A stretch of 64,000 nt of DNA, from contig PAJV01000033.1 in assembly GCA_002706765.1 (NCBI GenBank), positions 1 to 64,000 on the forward strand. Direction: 5' to 3'. This stretch comes from Gimesia sp. Its GTDB lineage: Bacteria; Planctomycetota; Planctomycetia; Planctomycetales; Planctomycetaceae. The notes below the pieces were generated by a model. The model saw nothing but the letters and a program-made list of their open reading frames with translations, made no database searches and was not told where the DNA came from. The position numbers and the translations under genes were made by a program. Below are positions 43,736 through 52,213 of this stretch, in pieces. Positions within the stretch are counted from its first letter, which is position 1. The number at the start of each line of letters is the position of its first letter.

Positions 43736-44710
43736 ATGAATTTAGAACGTCCGATACAAAAGCGAAACGGTTTTACGCTGATTGAATTACTGGTAGTAAT
43801 TGCCATTATTGCGATCCTGATTGCCTTATTGCTCCCGGCAGTGCAACAGGCAAGGGAAGCGGCGCGACGGAGTACGTGTAAGAATAATCTGAAACAGCTC
43901 GGGCTGGCGATGCATAATTACCACGAAACATTCCGCGTTTTCCCTCCCGGGGCAATTGCTCCTTCTACCAACTGCACCACGCTGATGCCCACGGTTGCCT
44001 CCCGTACAATTCTGAACCATACGGCTTACCAGATGATGTTGCCTTACATTGAGCAGACCGCGTTATACAACAAATATAATTTCTCTTTGCCCAGTGGAAC
44101 TTCATATTACACCAGTGCTTCAGGTTGTTCGGCAACGCAGCCGACGACAGATCAGCTTTCTGTGGTGAGTTCACAGGTGCCTGTCTTTGTCTGTCCCTCA
44201 GATGCCGGTCCATCGAAGGGAACAGCCAACCATGCGTTTTCCCAGGCCATCGGTGCCTATCGAACCAGTTATGGATTAGTCTCACATCAGAATGACGGTT
44301 CCTGGAACAAAAACTGGGAAGCAGACACGAATATTGCGAAGGGAATCTGGGGACCCAATGGTGCAGCCCGTATTCGTGATGTGATTGATGGAACCAGCAA
44401 TACCGCAGCGATGGTGGAAGCGCCGTTTCAGAAGAAAACCGCTGAAGCCTGGACCGGTCCGTACTGGAATGCTTACACCTACATCTACTGGATTGATATC
44501 TATGGCACCAATACCGGTATCAATAATATCGTTGCTGATACACCCATTTCCGGTGTAGGTCGAAATGGTGCTGGCAGCTCACACGTGGGCGGTGCGCATC
44601 TGCTCCTGGTGGATGGCGCGGTTCGATTCGTCAGTGAAAATGTGGATCAGAACTCTGTGCTGAATGCGCTGGCTTCTGCCAAGGGAGGCGAGATCTTAGG
44701 CGATTTCTAA
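43736..44710 (+). CDS. DUF1559 prepilin-type N-terminal cleavage protein
   Basis: This 324-residue DUF1559 protein has the prepilin signal [16 protein letters not shown] with Gly before Phe, then [15 protein letters not shown], and ends with [20 protein letters not shown] and GGEILGDF. It lies 100 bp downstream of the FecR gene and upstream of a lipoprotein gene on the same strand. This is the fourth DUF1559 member in the window and the only one directly behind a sigma-factor pair. Surface assembly is inferred. Confidence 0.93.
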   Translation: MNLERPIQKRNGFTLIELLVVIAIIAILIALLLPAVQQAREAARRSTCKNNLKQLGLAMHNYHETFRVFPPGAIAPSTNCTTLMPTVASRTILNHTAYQMMLPYIEQTALYNKYNFSLPSGTSYYTSASGCSATQPTTDQLSVVSSQVPVFVCPSDAGPSKGTANHAFSQAIGAYRTSYGLVSHQNDGSWNKNWEADTNIAKGIWGPNGAARIRDVIDGTSNTAAMVEAPFQKKTAEAWTGPYWNAYTYIYWIDIYGTNTGINNIVADTPISGVGRNGAGSSHVGGAHLLLVDGAVRFVSENVDQNSVLNALASAKGGEILGDF

Positions 44711-44847
44711 TCTGGTTTTTCCTGTTTCTATTCACGGCCAATCCCGGACTTTCTACGTGAGAGCCGGGGTTGCGACCGTTATTCAAAAATATGCTGACTG
44801 CGGTGCTGGTTGCATTCGCAGACTGATTTCTCAAAGGACCGTTACCG

Positions 44848-45270
44848 ATGAACTGTTTTTTAACTTCCCGCTGGAAGTGTCTTTGCCTGGTCAGTCTGTT
44901 GTTTGCAGGTTGCTCATCGGCTCCCCAGGATATGCCCGACGTCGCGCCGGTAAGCGGAACTGTGACATTGGACGGCAATCCTCTGCCTTATGCAACGATT
45001 GTCTTTCAGCCGACTGATGGGCGACCCTCCAACGGACAGACTGATGCGGAAGGGAAGTACGATCTGCATTTCAATCAGGATACCATGGGTGCAGAACTGG
45101 GATCACATCAGGTGATTATCACGACGTATCGGGAATTCGATCACCCCAGTGATTCCAACGTGAAAGCTTCGCCGGAACTGTTGCCCGCGAAATATCATTC
45201 GAAAAGTGAATTGACGGCAACCGTTGAACCCGGGGGGAATGAAATCTCCTTCGATCTGAAATCAAAATAG
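44848..45270 (+). CDS. Small lipoprotein with carboxypeptidase-regulatory-like fold
   Basis: This 140-residue lipoprotein has the lipobox LFAGC, then SSAPQDMPDVAPVSG. The body VSGTVTLDGNPLPYATIVFQP, with DAEGKYDLHF and GSHQVIITTY, is a transthyretin-like carboxypeptidase-regulatory domain. It follows the DUF1559 gene by about 140 bp, matching the DUF1559-lipoprotein pairing at 3103-4572 and 22430-23912. The precise role is unknown. Confidence 0.85.
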   Translation: MNCFLTSRWKCLCLVSLLFAGCSSAPQDMPDVAPVSGTVTLDGNPLPYATIVFQPTDGRPSNGQTDAEGKYDLHFNQDTMGAELGSHQVIITTYREFDHPSDSNVKASPELLPAKYHSKSELTATVEPGGNEISFDLKSK

Positions 45271-45293
45271 ATGAATGCCATCGGGAGTCTGTG

Positions 45294-46832
45294 TTACAGA
45301 TCGAACTTGATGCCCTGTGCCAGGGGGAGTTCGGTGGAGTAGTTGATCGTATTCGTGGCGCGGCGCATGTAGGCTTTCCAGGCATCGGAGCCGGACTCGC
45401 GACCGCCGCCGGTCTCTTTCTCACCGCCGAACGCGCCGCCGATCTCTGCCCCACTGGGCCCGACGTTGACATTCGCGATGCCGCAGTCGGAGCCTGTGGG
45501 AGAGAGGAACAGTTCCGCCTGACGGATATCATTCGTCATAATGGCAGAAGAAAGCCCCTGCGGGACTGCGTTGTGCATCTGGATGGCGTCTTCCAGATTC
45601 TGATAACGCATGACATACAGGATGGGAGCGAAGGTTTCCTGCTGCACGATCTCCGTCTGACCGGGCATCTCGACAATCGCGGGATGCACGTAAGAGCCGC
45701 CCGCGGGGATGTCTGCCAGAATGGGGTTGCCGAAATGCACTGTGCCCCCCTGTTCCTCAGCAGTGCGGAGGGCCTGTTGCATCGAGTCCAGCGCCCGCTG
45801 ATCAACGAGCGGGCCGACCAGGGTTCCTTCTTCCAGGGGATTGCCGATGGGCAATTTCCGGTAGGCTTTCTTCAATGAGGTGAGGAGTTTCTCAGCGATG
45901 CTTTCATGGACGATTAAACGACGCAGGCTTGTGCAGCGTTGACCGCAGGTACCGACGGCTGAGAACAGTGCAGAGCGAACTGTCATTTCGAGGTCGGCAG
46001 ATTCGGTGACGATCATTGCGTTGTTACCGCCCAGTTCCAGCAGACTGCGCCCCAGGCGACGCGCGACCGTTTCTGCAACAGCGCGTCCCATGGGAATCGA
46101 ACCGGTGGCAGAAATGAGGGGGAGATCCTGGTGTTCGGCGAGGGCCTGGCCGACCTCTGCGCCGCCAATCAACAGACTTGAAATGCCATCAGGTGTTTCG
46201 GGAAACTGGAGGGCAACCTGATTGACGATCTGCTGACAGGCGATTGCGCAGAGGGGTGTTTTTTCAGACGGTTTCCAGACGACGGTATCGCCGCAGATAA
46301 ACGCGAGCATGGCGTTCCAGGACCAGACCGCGACGGGAAAATTGAACGCACTGATGACGCCGATAGGGCCAAGGGGCTGCCACTGTTCCATCAGGCGGTG
46401 CCCTGGTCGTTCGCTGGCGATAGTTTTGCCATAGAGTTGACGAGAAAGACCGACGGCGAAATCGCAGATGTCGATCATCTCCTGCACTTCCCCCAAGGCT
46501 TCCTGGGTGATCTTGCCGGCTTCCCAGCTGACGATGGCGGCGAGATCGGCTTTGTGTCTCCGAAATGCTTCCCCGAGCAGACGCACAAATTCACCCCGCC
46601 GGGGCGCGGGGACCTGGCGCCATTGTAGAAAGGCGTTTTTGCTGGTTTTAACGGCCAGGTTGACATCGCCGCGGGTGGCCTGTGGCAGGCTGACCAGTGT
46701 CGAACCGTCGATGGGAGAGACTGCTGTCAACGGCTCTCCACTGCCGGCCTGCAAGGTATTGCCGAGCGCGACTGCTGCCGGCTGATCCGAAACGCCGATA
46801 CGTTTTAGAACTTCCTGAATGGGATGCGTCAT
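45294..46832 (-). CDS. Alpha-aminoadipate-semialdehyde dehydrogenase (ALDH7 family)
   Basis: This 512-residue aldehyde dehydrogenase resembles ALDH7A1 / AmaB. Catalytic Cys300 lies in GQRCTS and the general base Glu266 in LLELGGNN. Cofactor motifs GVISAFNFPVAVW and ATGSIPMGRAV are present. The C-terminal PSGAEIGGAFGGEKETGGG and SDAWKAYMRRATNTINYS are typical of the aminoadipate-semialdehyde group. It oxidises alpha-aminoadipate semialdehyde (in equilibrium with piperideine-6-carboxylate) to 2-aminoadipate with NAD(P)+. It starts 7 bases after the saccharopine-dehydrogenase-like gene, so the two enzymes act in sequence in lysine breakdown. AAGGA supports the start. Confidence 0.88.
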   Translation of the reverse strand: MTHPIQEVLKRIGVSDQPAAVALGNTLQAGSGEPLTAVSPIDGSTLVSLPQATRGDVNLAVKTSKNAFLQWRQVPAPRRGEFVRLLGEAFRRHKADLAAIVSWEAGKITQEALGEVQEMIDICDFAVGLSRQLYGKTIASERPGHRLMEQWQPLGPIGVISAFNFPVAVWSWNAMLAFICGDTVVWKPSEKTPLCAIACQQIVNQVALQFPETPDGISSLLIGGAEVGQALAEHQDLPLISATGSIPMGRAVAETVARRLGRSLLELGGNNAMIVTESADLEMTVRSALFSAVGTCGQRCTSLRRLIVHESIAEKLLTSLKKAYRKLPIGNPLEEGTLVGPLVDQRALDSMQQALRTAEEQGGTVHFGNPILADIPAGGSYVHPAIVEMPGQTEIVQQETFAPILYVMRYQNLEDAIQMHNAVPQGLSSAIMTNDIRQAELFLSPTGSDCGIANVNVGPSGAEIGGAFGGEKETGGGRESGSDAWKAYMRRATNTINYSTELPLAQGIKFDL

Positions 46833-46839
46833 GATGTCC

Positions 46840-47964
46840 TTACCTGTCTGAATTCAATGCTTCGAGTCCAAATGTTTCTGATTCATAGAACTGGCCAAAC
46901 CGGTTGGTGATGAACTGCTCGAAGGGGATTTCTTCCTGTCGAATCAGTCCCTGGCCTGTAAGGCTGTTTTGCTGAACCAGATCGACGACGGCGCAAATGC
47001 CGGCTCCCGTGGTGAGCTGAATGGCGCTCCAGATCTCGCCGTTGATTTCTTTCGCGTACAGTTTTCGCAAATCGCTTTTTTCGACGAACTGTCCATTCCG
47101 GGTGCCCCGTACGGTACAGAACACGACCACGACATCCTGGAAGGTGACCGGAATCGCATGTTCCATCACATCCTTGAGCAGGGCGCGGCGTTCTGAGAGT
47201 CTCAGGTCCTGCAGCAGAAACTTCATCAACATGTGATGGCCGGGATAACGGATCGTTTTATAATTGAGTTCGCGAACCTGACCATGCATCGTCTCACACA
47301 GTGTGCCCAGCCCGCCTGACGTGTTGAAGGCTTCGTAGACATTGCCATCAAGCGTAAACTGTTCCAGTCCCTCCAGGGGAAGATGGTTTTTGATGTGATG
47401 CGAATGGATGACTTCGCAGGGGTTACAGTATTCGTTGATCAGGCCATCTGTCGACCAGGTCAGGTTGTACGCCAGCGAGTTCGTGGGATGCTGGGGCAAG
47501 GCACCCACGCGCATCCGCACGGTGTCGATTTCGTCGAACCATTCCATGACATGTTTCGTGACAATGGTGACAAAGCCAGGTGCCAGCCCGGACTGGGGCA
47601 GGAAGACCTGACCAGGGGCAGCATCTGCGGCAATTTCCTTGACGGCGGCGGTGGTCTGGCGGTCTTCGGTCAGATCAAAGTAGTTGATACCCGCCTCCAG
47701 CGCAGCGCGGGCGACCCCAGGGTTTTCACGAAAACTGAGCGCAGAAATGACAGCGGTGCAACCCTGCATCAGTTGCAGGAGTTCAGCATGCGAATCGGCG
47801 TTCAGCGTACGCGTTTCCACCTCGGGCAGACGTTTCTGGATGCGTTCCAATGCGGCAGGGAACTGGTCTGCAATCCGCAATTGATAGTCACCGCTGGCAT
47901 CCAGGAGGCAGGCAATCATGCGACCGATTTTTCCTGCGCCGATTAATAAGATGGTCTGCGTCAT
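46840..47964 (-). CDS. Saccharopine dehydrogenase-like protein
   Basis: This 374-residue protein starts at ATG 47964, preceded by an ideal AGGAGG. The N-terminal Rossmann fold (ILLIGAGKIGRMIACLLDA) binds NAD(P), and the C-terminal dimerisation domain follows the saccharopine dehydrogenase fold (EAGINYFDLTEDRQTTAAVKE, SGLAPGFVTIVTKHVM). In the saccharopine pathway this enzyme yields glutamate and aminoadipate semialdehyde, the substrate of the neighbouring ALDH7. The glutamate-forming direction is inferred from the operon, since related proteins include carboxynorspermidine synthases. A lysine-ketoglutarate reductase gene is not in the window. Confidence 0.8.
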   Translation of the reverse strand: MTQTILLIGAGKIGRMIACLLDASGDYQLRIADQFPAALERIQKRLPEVETRTLNADSHAELLQLMQGCTAVISALSFRENPGVARAALEAGINYFDLTEDRQTTAAVKEIAADAAPGQVFLPQSGLAPGFVTIVTKHVMEWFDEIDTVRMRVGALPQHPTNSLAYNLTWSTDGLINEYCNPCEVIHSHHIKNHLPLEGLEQFTLDGNVYEAFNTSGGLGTLCETMHGQVRELNYKTIRYPGHHMLMKFLLQDLRLSERRALLKDVMEHAIPVTFQDVVVVFCTVRGTRNGQFVEKSDLRKLYAKEINGEIWSAIQLTTGAGICAVVDLVQQNSLTGQGLIRQEEIPFEQFITNRFGQFYESETFGLEALNSDR

Positions 47965-48150
47965 GTCGGGTCCTCCTGTCAGTGACTCAAAAGTGAAAAA
48001 TCGTCGAGAGACCTCACTGTGATTATATACGTTCAAAAGAACTTTTCTGATTGACTTTCTGTTTTTACTCCGTTTAGCGTAATAAGAGAAGAATAGCAAC
48101 TTGACTCTTCAGAGTGGCTTGAAACAATGAGTGCGTAAAGGAATTAAGCT
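47965..48150. promoter_or_regulatory. Divergent promoter region of lysine-catabolism genes
   Basis: This 186-bp AT-rich region separates the leftward dehydrogenases and the rightward VOC-like gene. It contains the dyads GTTC-AAAA-GAAC near 48029-48040 and ACTCT-TC-AGAGT at 48104-48115 (the second after a TTGACT). No regulator gene is adjacent, so these are candidates only. Confidence 0.35.
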
Positions 48151-49515
48151 ATGGTCAGTGAACAACTTACAGCATATGACTGGAAACGGTTTCCGGAAAC
48201 GGCTGCTTTTTTACATCAACGGATTACCGGGTTCTGCAAACGTTCCGCATTGATTCAGGAATTTGCCGATCAACTGCAGTTCAAAACCGGAACACGGTTG
48301 TCTGACTGGGTAGACCATCTGGAACTGAACTGGTCCGATGCGTTGCAGCAGCAACTGGTTGAATTGGGATATGTTGTTCTGGAAGGGGCGAAAACTCCCC
48401 TGTATCAGCATCCCGATGCGATGTTTCCCGCGATCCAGGCCAGTGATGCAGAAGTGGAGCGTCTGTTTGTTCGCGTGGAATCGGTGGCGGACTTTTTAAC
48501 CATTCATCAATGTAAGCTGGAACTGCCCATCACGGGTGAAATCGGTGCCGCAGTCCGTCAGCGTGTTGTGATCGCAGAAAATGGACTCGAACTGCATGTG
48601 ATCGAGCGACATGGTGCGCCGATTTTCGCAGCAGAAGTCCCTGAAGCTGATGTGCAACATTTGTGGAAACACGCCGAAGCGTTTCAATTACGCAGACGCC
48701 ATTTCGACGATGAGCTTGCCGGCTTTGCGGAAGCGGAAACTCTGATCAAAGCGGCTATCGACGATCTGGGAGTCGACCGGACCTGTGATCTGTTCTTTGC
48801 AGCCGAACGCGCATACTGGCAGCAGCGGAATGGTGTAGCGCGGATTCAGAAGGCACGTCAGGATTCCATGGGCATGGGGTGGGCGAATCACGATCATCAT
48901 ACCTATCGTTCCAGTCGCAAACATTTCGCGCGGCTGATTTCCGTACTGGAACTGCTGGGGTTCGAATTAAGGGAACGTTTTTATGCAGGCCGGGAAGCCG
49001 GTTGGGGCGCACAGGTACTGGAACAGCCAGCCGCGCGGATCGTGATCTTTGCCGATGTGGATCTGTCGCCGGAAGAAGTCTCGCAGGACTTCGCGCATGA
49101 ACCACTGCCCGCATTGAAACAACTGGGAACGGTGGGGCTCTGGTGTCGCCTGCATGGAGAAGCCTTTCTGCAGGCGGGCATGCATCACCTGGAATGCCAG
49201 TTCGACTTTGACGCCGCCCGGGAACAACTGGCTGAGAAAAATGCCGTCAAGACAATGAAGCCCTTTACGGATCTGCCTCATCTCAAGCAGGCGTTTACCG
49301 CGGGAGAAGTCTGGCCTGTTGAGGAATCTCGGATTGAGTCACTGCTGAAAGAGGGCTCAATCAATGAAGAAGCAGCCGACCGCTTTCGACTTCAGGGCGC
49401 CATTGGTTCGCATCTGGAAATACTGCAGCGCGAAGAAGGATTCAAAGGCTTCAACCAGACCGGCATCAACGAGATCATTCTGGAAACCAATCCGCTGAAT
49501 CAGCAGCAGAAATAA
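48151..49515 (+). CDS. Two-module VOC-like protein, DUF1338 (2-oxoadipate dioxygenase/decarboxylase) candidate
   Basis: This is a 454-residue soluble protein. Two stretches look like vicinal-oxygen-chelate half-barrels: WVDHLELNW...LVELGYVVLEG in the first half and NHDHHTYRSS...LELLGFELRERFYAG in the second. The His-x-x-x-Arg arrangement in DHHTYR resembles the metal and substrate site of DUF1338 enzymes (HglS), which turn 2-oxoadipate into D-2-hydroxyglutarate. GSHLEILQREEGF near the C-terminus could supply the Glu ligand. The match is partial and was not checked by search. Its position facing saccharopine and aminoadipate-semialdehyde dehydrogenases fits the next lysine-catabolism step. A structural relative with another role is possible. 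Confidence 0.5.
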   Translation: MVSEQLTAYDWKRFPETAAFLHQRITGFCKRSALIQEFADQLQFKTGTRLSDWVDHLELNWSDALQQQLVELGYVVLEGAKTPLYQHPDAMFPAIQASDAEVERLFVRVESVADFLTIHQCKLELPITGEIGAAVRQRVVIAENGLELHVIERHGAPIFAAEVPEADVQHLWKHAEAFQLRRRHFDDELAGFAEAETLIKAAIDDLGVDRTCDLFFAAERAYWQQRNGVARIQKARQDSMGMGWANHDHHTYRSSRKHFARLISVLELLGFELRERFYAGREAGWGAQVLEQPAARIVIFADVDLSPEEVSQDFAHEPLPALKQLGTVGLWCRLHGEAFLQAGMHHLECQFDFDAAREQLAEKNAVKTMKPFTDLPHLKQAFTAGEVWPVEESRIESLLKEGSINEEAADRFRLQGAIGSHLEILQREEGFKGFNQTGINEIILETNPLNQQQK

Positions 49516-49533
49516 CGGTCTGCACTACTGTTT

Positions 49534-51375
49534 CTATCTGATTTGTTCCCGCAGGCGATCCATATGGGGCAGCGGGCCTTGAGGATTGGCAGACTCGGCC
49601 CAGCCCAGTCCTCCCTGATGCGCTTTGAGCTCCCAGTCATTGGCGGCACAATAATCTTTCAGTTCCTGTTCCGTCGGAAATCGGGCGATCAGCACGGGCG
49701 CACGCCGATCAACGAGCAGCACGGTGGGCAGCGCGGCAAACTGCATGCGGTACAGAGTCGCCGGTTCGAATTGGTCTGTGATAAATGTTGCCTGGGAGAC
49801 GCGCGGGAACTTCAGTTCTTTCAGCTGACCAGCTTCAGCCATGGATTCTTGGGGGAAATCCCAGGGAAAGGCGTTGGTCTGAATCTGATACAGGCAGAAC
49901 AGCGGCCCGAGTAAAGACAGGCTCAAGAGTATTCCCAGACGCTTGGGTTGCGAACGCGGTGCAGCTGATTTGGAAACGTTCGAAGTGCAACAAAGTGCAA
50001 AGCCAAGCAGACAGAGTGCCGCCGGAGCGATGTGCAGCAGCAGGCGATTCATGGAGGTCGAAACATGCCAGTACGGATTGTACGGAGTCAGCAGATAGAC
50101 GGCGTAATAACCGCCCAGCTGAAACCCCACCGCTACCAGTAAACGCGGCAGCCGATGCTGACGCCAGAAAAAATTAACCAGAAACAGCACTGCGATCGAC
50201 CAGAGCAGAATCGCCTCGGTTTTCCAGTCAAGCAGTACGTTCCACAACTGGCTCCAGATAACCTGATGCCATTCGGGAGATTCCACCTGATCAAGGCGGA
50301 TCAGCAACCCATAGGGATTCATAAAGACTTCGGGCTGGATGACCTGACTGATTTCAAAGGCCCGCTGTGGTTCGATTAAATCATTGGGTGGTGCGAGGCT
50401 GGCTTTGAACCAGATCAGAAACACAAGCGGAATCGCAGCTCCTTTGAGCAGGGAAGGCAGCATTGAAGCATTCGATTCAGGTGGTGCTTCAATGTCAGGT
50501 GGTTGCAGGAAAGCATGGCTGAGTTTGATCAGAATCAGGGAAACCAAGCAGGCGAGCATCCAGAGCTGACCCTCATTTTTGACCAGGGTCGACCAGGCCA
50601 CCACGAAGCCGAAACAGGACCATGCCAGTCGCTGTGGATGAGTGGCCGCGTAGTGATACCAGGCGAGCGAAGCGAGAATCGCATAGGCGAGCATGAAGTC
50701 GAGTGATTTGACGGCGTGCAGGTAGATCAGAAAGGGAGTGCTGAGGATGACAGCCAGTGTGAAGGCAGCCCACAGAGAAGATTTTCTTTCGAGTGCCTCC
50801 CACCAGCCGGTGAGAATGAGAGTGAAGCCGCTGAAGCAGGGGATGGTGAGGGCGGCGACCGCCAGTGAGGAACTGCTGCCATCCAGGCTCCAGAGCGGAA
50901 CCAGCGCCCAGGAGAACAACGGCGGGTAATCGGGGTGGAGCAGGGCCAGGTCATTGCTGAAGCCCTGCGTCCACATCGCGCCGCCATCGACAAGGAAGCG
51001 GGCCCGCATGATCCAGGTAAACATCGGGTCCCAGCTCCCCCACGGAACGCGCGTGTGAACCAGTACGGAAACGCCGCATTCGGCGAGCACTGTTAATAGA
51101 AGGATCCAGAGTACCGGTGAAGGAAGCGAGACAGGTAATTTCTCCACAGTCTGCATGCGAAAGAGGTAATACAACATCCCAGCAAACAGCAGGAGCAAGG
51201 GAATCAACGACGACAGCCCGAGCAGTGTCTGCAGTAGACCACTGATTCCCAGCAGCGAAACCCAGGCAATCGGCAGACTGCCCCAGGTAAGCAGACGCGC
51301 CGCTGCCGGCACGCGGCGAAAGACAATCAGCCCCGCAATACTGTAGAACAGGAGTGTGATAATCAATGAAATCAT
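49534..51375 (-). CDS. Multi-pass membrane protein, GT39-like glycosyltransferase
   Basis: This 613-residue integral membrane protein has about twelve hydrophobic segments. GSWDPMFTWIMRARFLVDGGA and HPDYPPLFSWALVPLW resemble the first external loop of lipid-linked-sugar glycosyltransferases of the GT39/ArnT group, where an acidic residue is catalytic. The C-terminal soluble tail (ITDQFEPATLYRMQFAALP to LPHMDRLREQIR) is likely extracytoplasmic. It would transfer sugars from a polyprenyl phosphate donor to proteins or lipids. The gene stops 18 bases from the convergent VOC-like gene and has no apparent operon partner. Confidence 0.65.
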   Translation of the reverse strand: MISLIITLLFYSIAGLIVFRRVPAAARLLTWGSLPIAWVSLLGISGLLQTLLGLSSLIPLLLLFAGMLYYLFRMQTVEKLPVSLPSPVLWILLLTVLAECGVSVLVHTRVPWGSWDPMFTWIMRARFLVDGGAMWTQGFSNDLALLHPDYPPLFSWALVPLWSLDGSSSSLAVAALTIPCFSGFTLILTGWWEALERKSSLWAAFTLAVILSTPFLIYLHAVKSLDFMLAYAILASLAWYHYAATHPQRLAWSCFGFVVAWSTLVKNEGQLWMLACLVSLILIKLSHAFLQPPDIEAPPESNASMLPSLLKGAAIPLVFLIWFKASLAPPNDLIEPQRAFEISQVIQPEVFMNPYGLLIRLDQVESPEWHQVIWSQLWNVLLDWKTEAILLWSIAVLFLVNFFWRQHRLPRLLVAVGFQLGGYYAVYLLTPYNPYWHVSTSMNRLLLHIAPAALCLLGFALCCTSNVSKSAAPRSQPKRLGILLSLSLLGPLFCLYQIQTNAFPWDFPQESMAEAGQLKELKFPRVSQATFITDQFEPATLYRMQFAALPTVLLVDRRAPVLIARFPTEQELKDYCAANDWELKAHQGGLGWAESANPQGPLPHMDRLREQIR

Positions 51376-51501
51376 GTCAGTCAGTGTAACGCGGACGGCG
51401 ATGGTTTCAAAACGAAATCTGTCTTCCGTTTTCTTCTAACAGAGTCGGTACGAAAAGATACAAAAGTTTCCGGTTTGATATGCTGGGGAGAACTTGGATG
51501 G

Positions 51502-51683
51502 TACCGGATGTAATCCGGTATTGCCGGAGGCAACAGGAGGTGGCAGTGCAGACTGCGTGGAGAGTACGTGTGCCTCAAGCTCACTTGTTATCGAATAAGT
51601 TGGCTGCTCTATGGCAAAACGATAGCGTGAGCTGCGACCTCCTGCTCGCTGCGCTCGGCCCGAATTGCATTCGAGCCCACCCA
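51502..51683. repeat. Intergenic structured element (185-bp family), full copy
   Basis: The left hairpin is TACCGGAT-GTA-ATCCGGTA (51502-51520). TTGCCGGAGGCAA, CAGGAGGTGGCAGTG and the typical middle follow. The right end has ACCTCCTGCTCGCTGCGC and GGCCCGAATTGCATTCGAGCC. It lies just upstream of the second BlaI promoter. Confidence 0.75.
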
Positions 51684-51740
51684 CGGTTGACGCGCAGACT
51701 CTGTTTTATAGGCGAAGTTTACCACCGGCAAAAGAAAAAA

Positions 51741-51790
51741 GACAAATGTCGTGATAATTTAATTGACAAAAAGACAAATGTCGTTATTAA
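51741..51790 (+). promoter_or_regulatory. BlaI-controlled promoter with two identical operators
   Basis: TTGACA (51763-51768) and TATTAA (51785-51790) are 16 bases apart. The perfect dyad GACAAATGTC occurs at 51741-51750, upstream of the -35 box, and again at 51773-51782 inside the spacer, with centres 32 bp apart. The same 10-base core is at the centre of the large dyad of the first BlaI operon (20533-20542). Confidence 0.78.
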
Positions 51791-51797
51791 TGGGGGT

Positions 51798-52208
51798 ATG
51801 AACCAACACAAAGCTAAAATTCCGGATGCGGAACGTGATGTCCTGGCCTGTCTGAATCGACTGGGTGAGGCAACCGTCAAAGAGATCAGTGAAGAACTGA
51901 CGCCGACGCGGAAGCTGGAACCCTCGTCAGTGATGACGCTATTGAAACGACTCGAGTCCCGTAAGCTGGTCACGCGGCGGAAGGGAGACAAGGGGAAGGC
52001 GTTTGTCTTTCGCACGACTCCCGAATCGGTGCGAGCCTGTCGGCATCTGATGAATGATTTGTTTCAGAGTGTGTTCGGCGGAGATACGCTTTCCTTTATG
52101 GCTTCTTTTTTTGAAACGCGTAAACCTTCTGAAGAAGAGATTCAGCAACTGCAGCAACTGCTGGATGAAATGCGGTCTCCCGATACGAAACGCAAGAAAA
52201 AGGAATAG
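51798..52208 (+). CDS. BlaI/MecI/CopY family transcriptional repressor
   Basis: This 136-residue repressor begins at ATG 51798; the longer frame from 51480 runs through a repeat and the promoter. The winged helix (IPDAERDVLACLNRLGEATVKEISEELTPTRKLEPSSVMTLLKRLES) and C-terminal region (GGDTLSFMASFFETRKPSEEEIQQLQQLL) match BlaI. The predicted transcript starts almost at the ATG, so translation may be leaderless; only a GGGGG run lies before it. It should bind the dyads at 51741 and 51773. The M56 peptidase gene starts 5 bases after the stop. Confidence 0.9.
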   Translation: MNQHKAKIPDAERDVLACLNRLGEATVKEISEELTPTRKLEPSSVMTLLKRLESRKLVTRRKGDKGKAFVFRTTPESVRACRHLMNDLFQSVFGGDTLSFMASFFETRKPSEEEIQQLQQLLDEMRSPDTKRKKKE

Positions 52209-52213
52209 AGCCG

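Noticed and set aside
51480-51797. Extended N-terminus for the second BlaI protein
   Set aside because: The extra 106 codons run through a repeat element, two operators and the promoter, and match no BlaI N-terminus.
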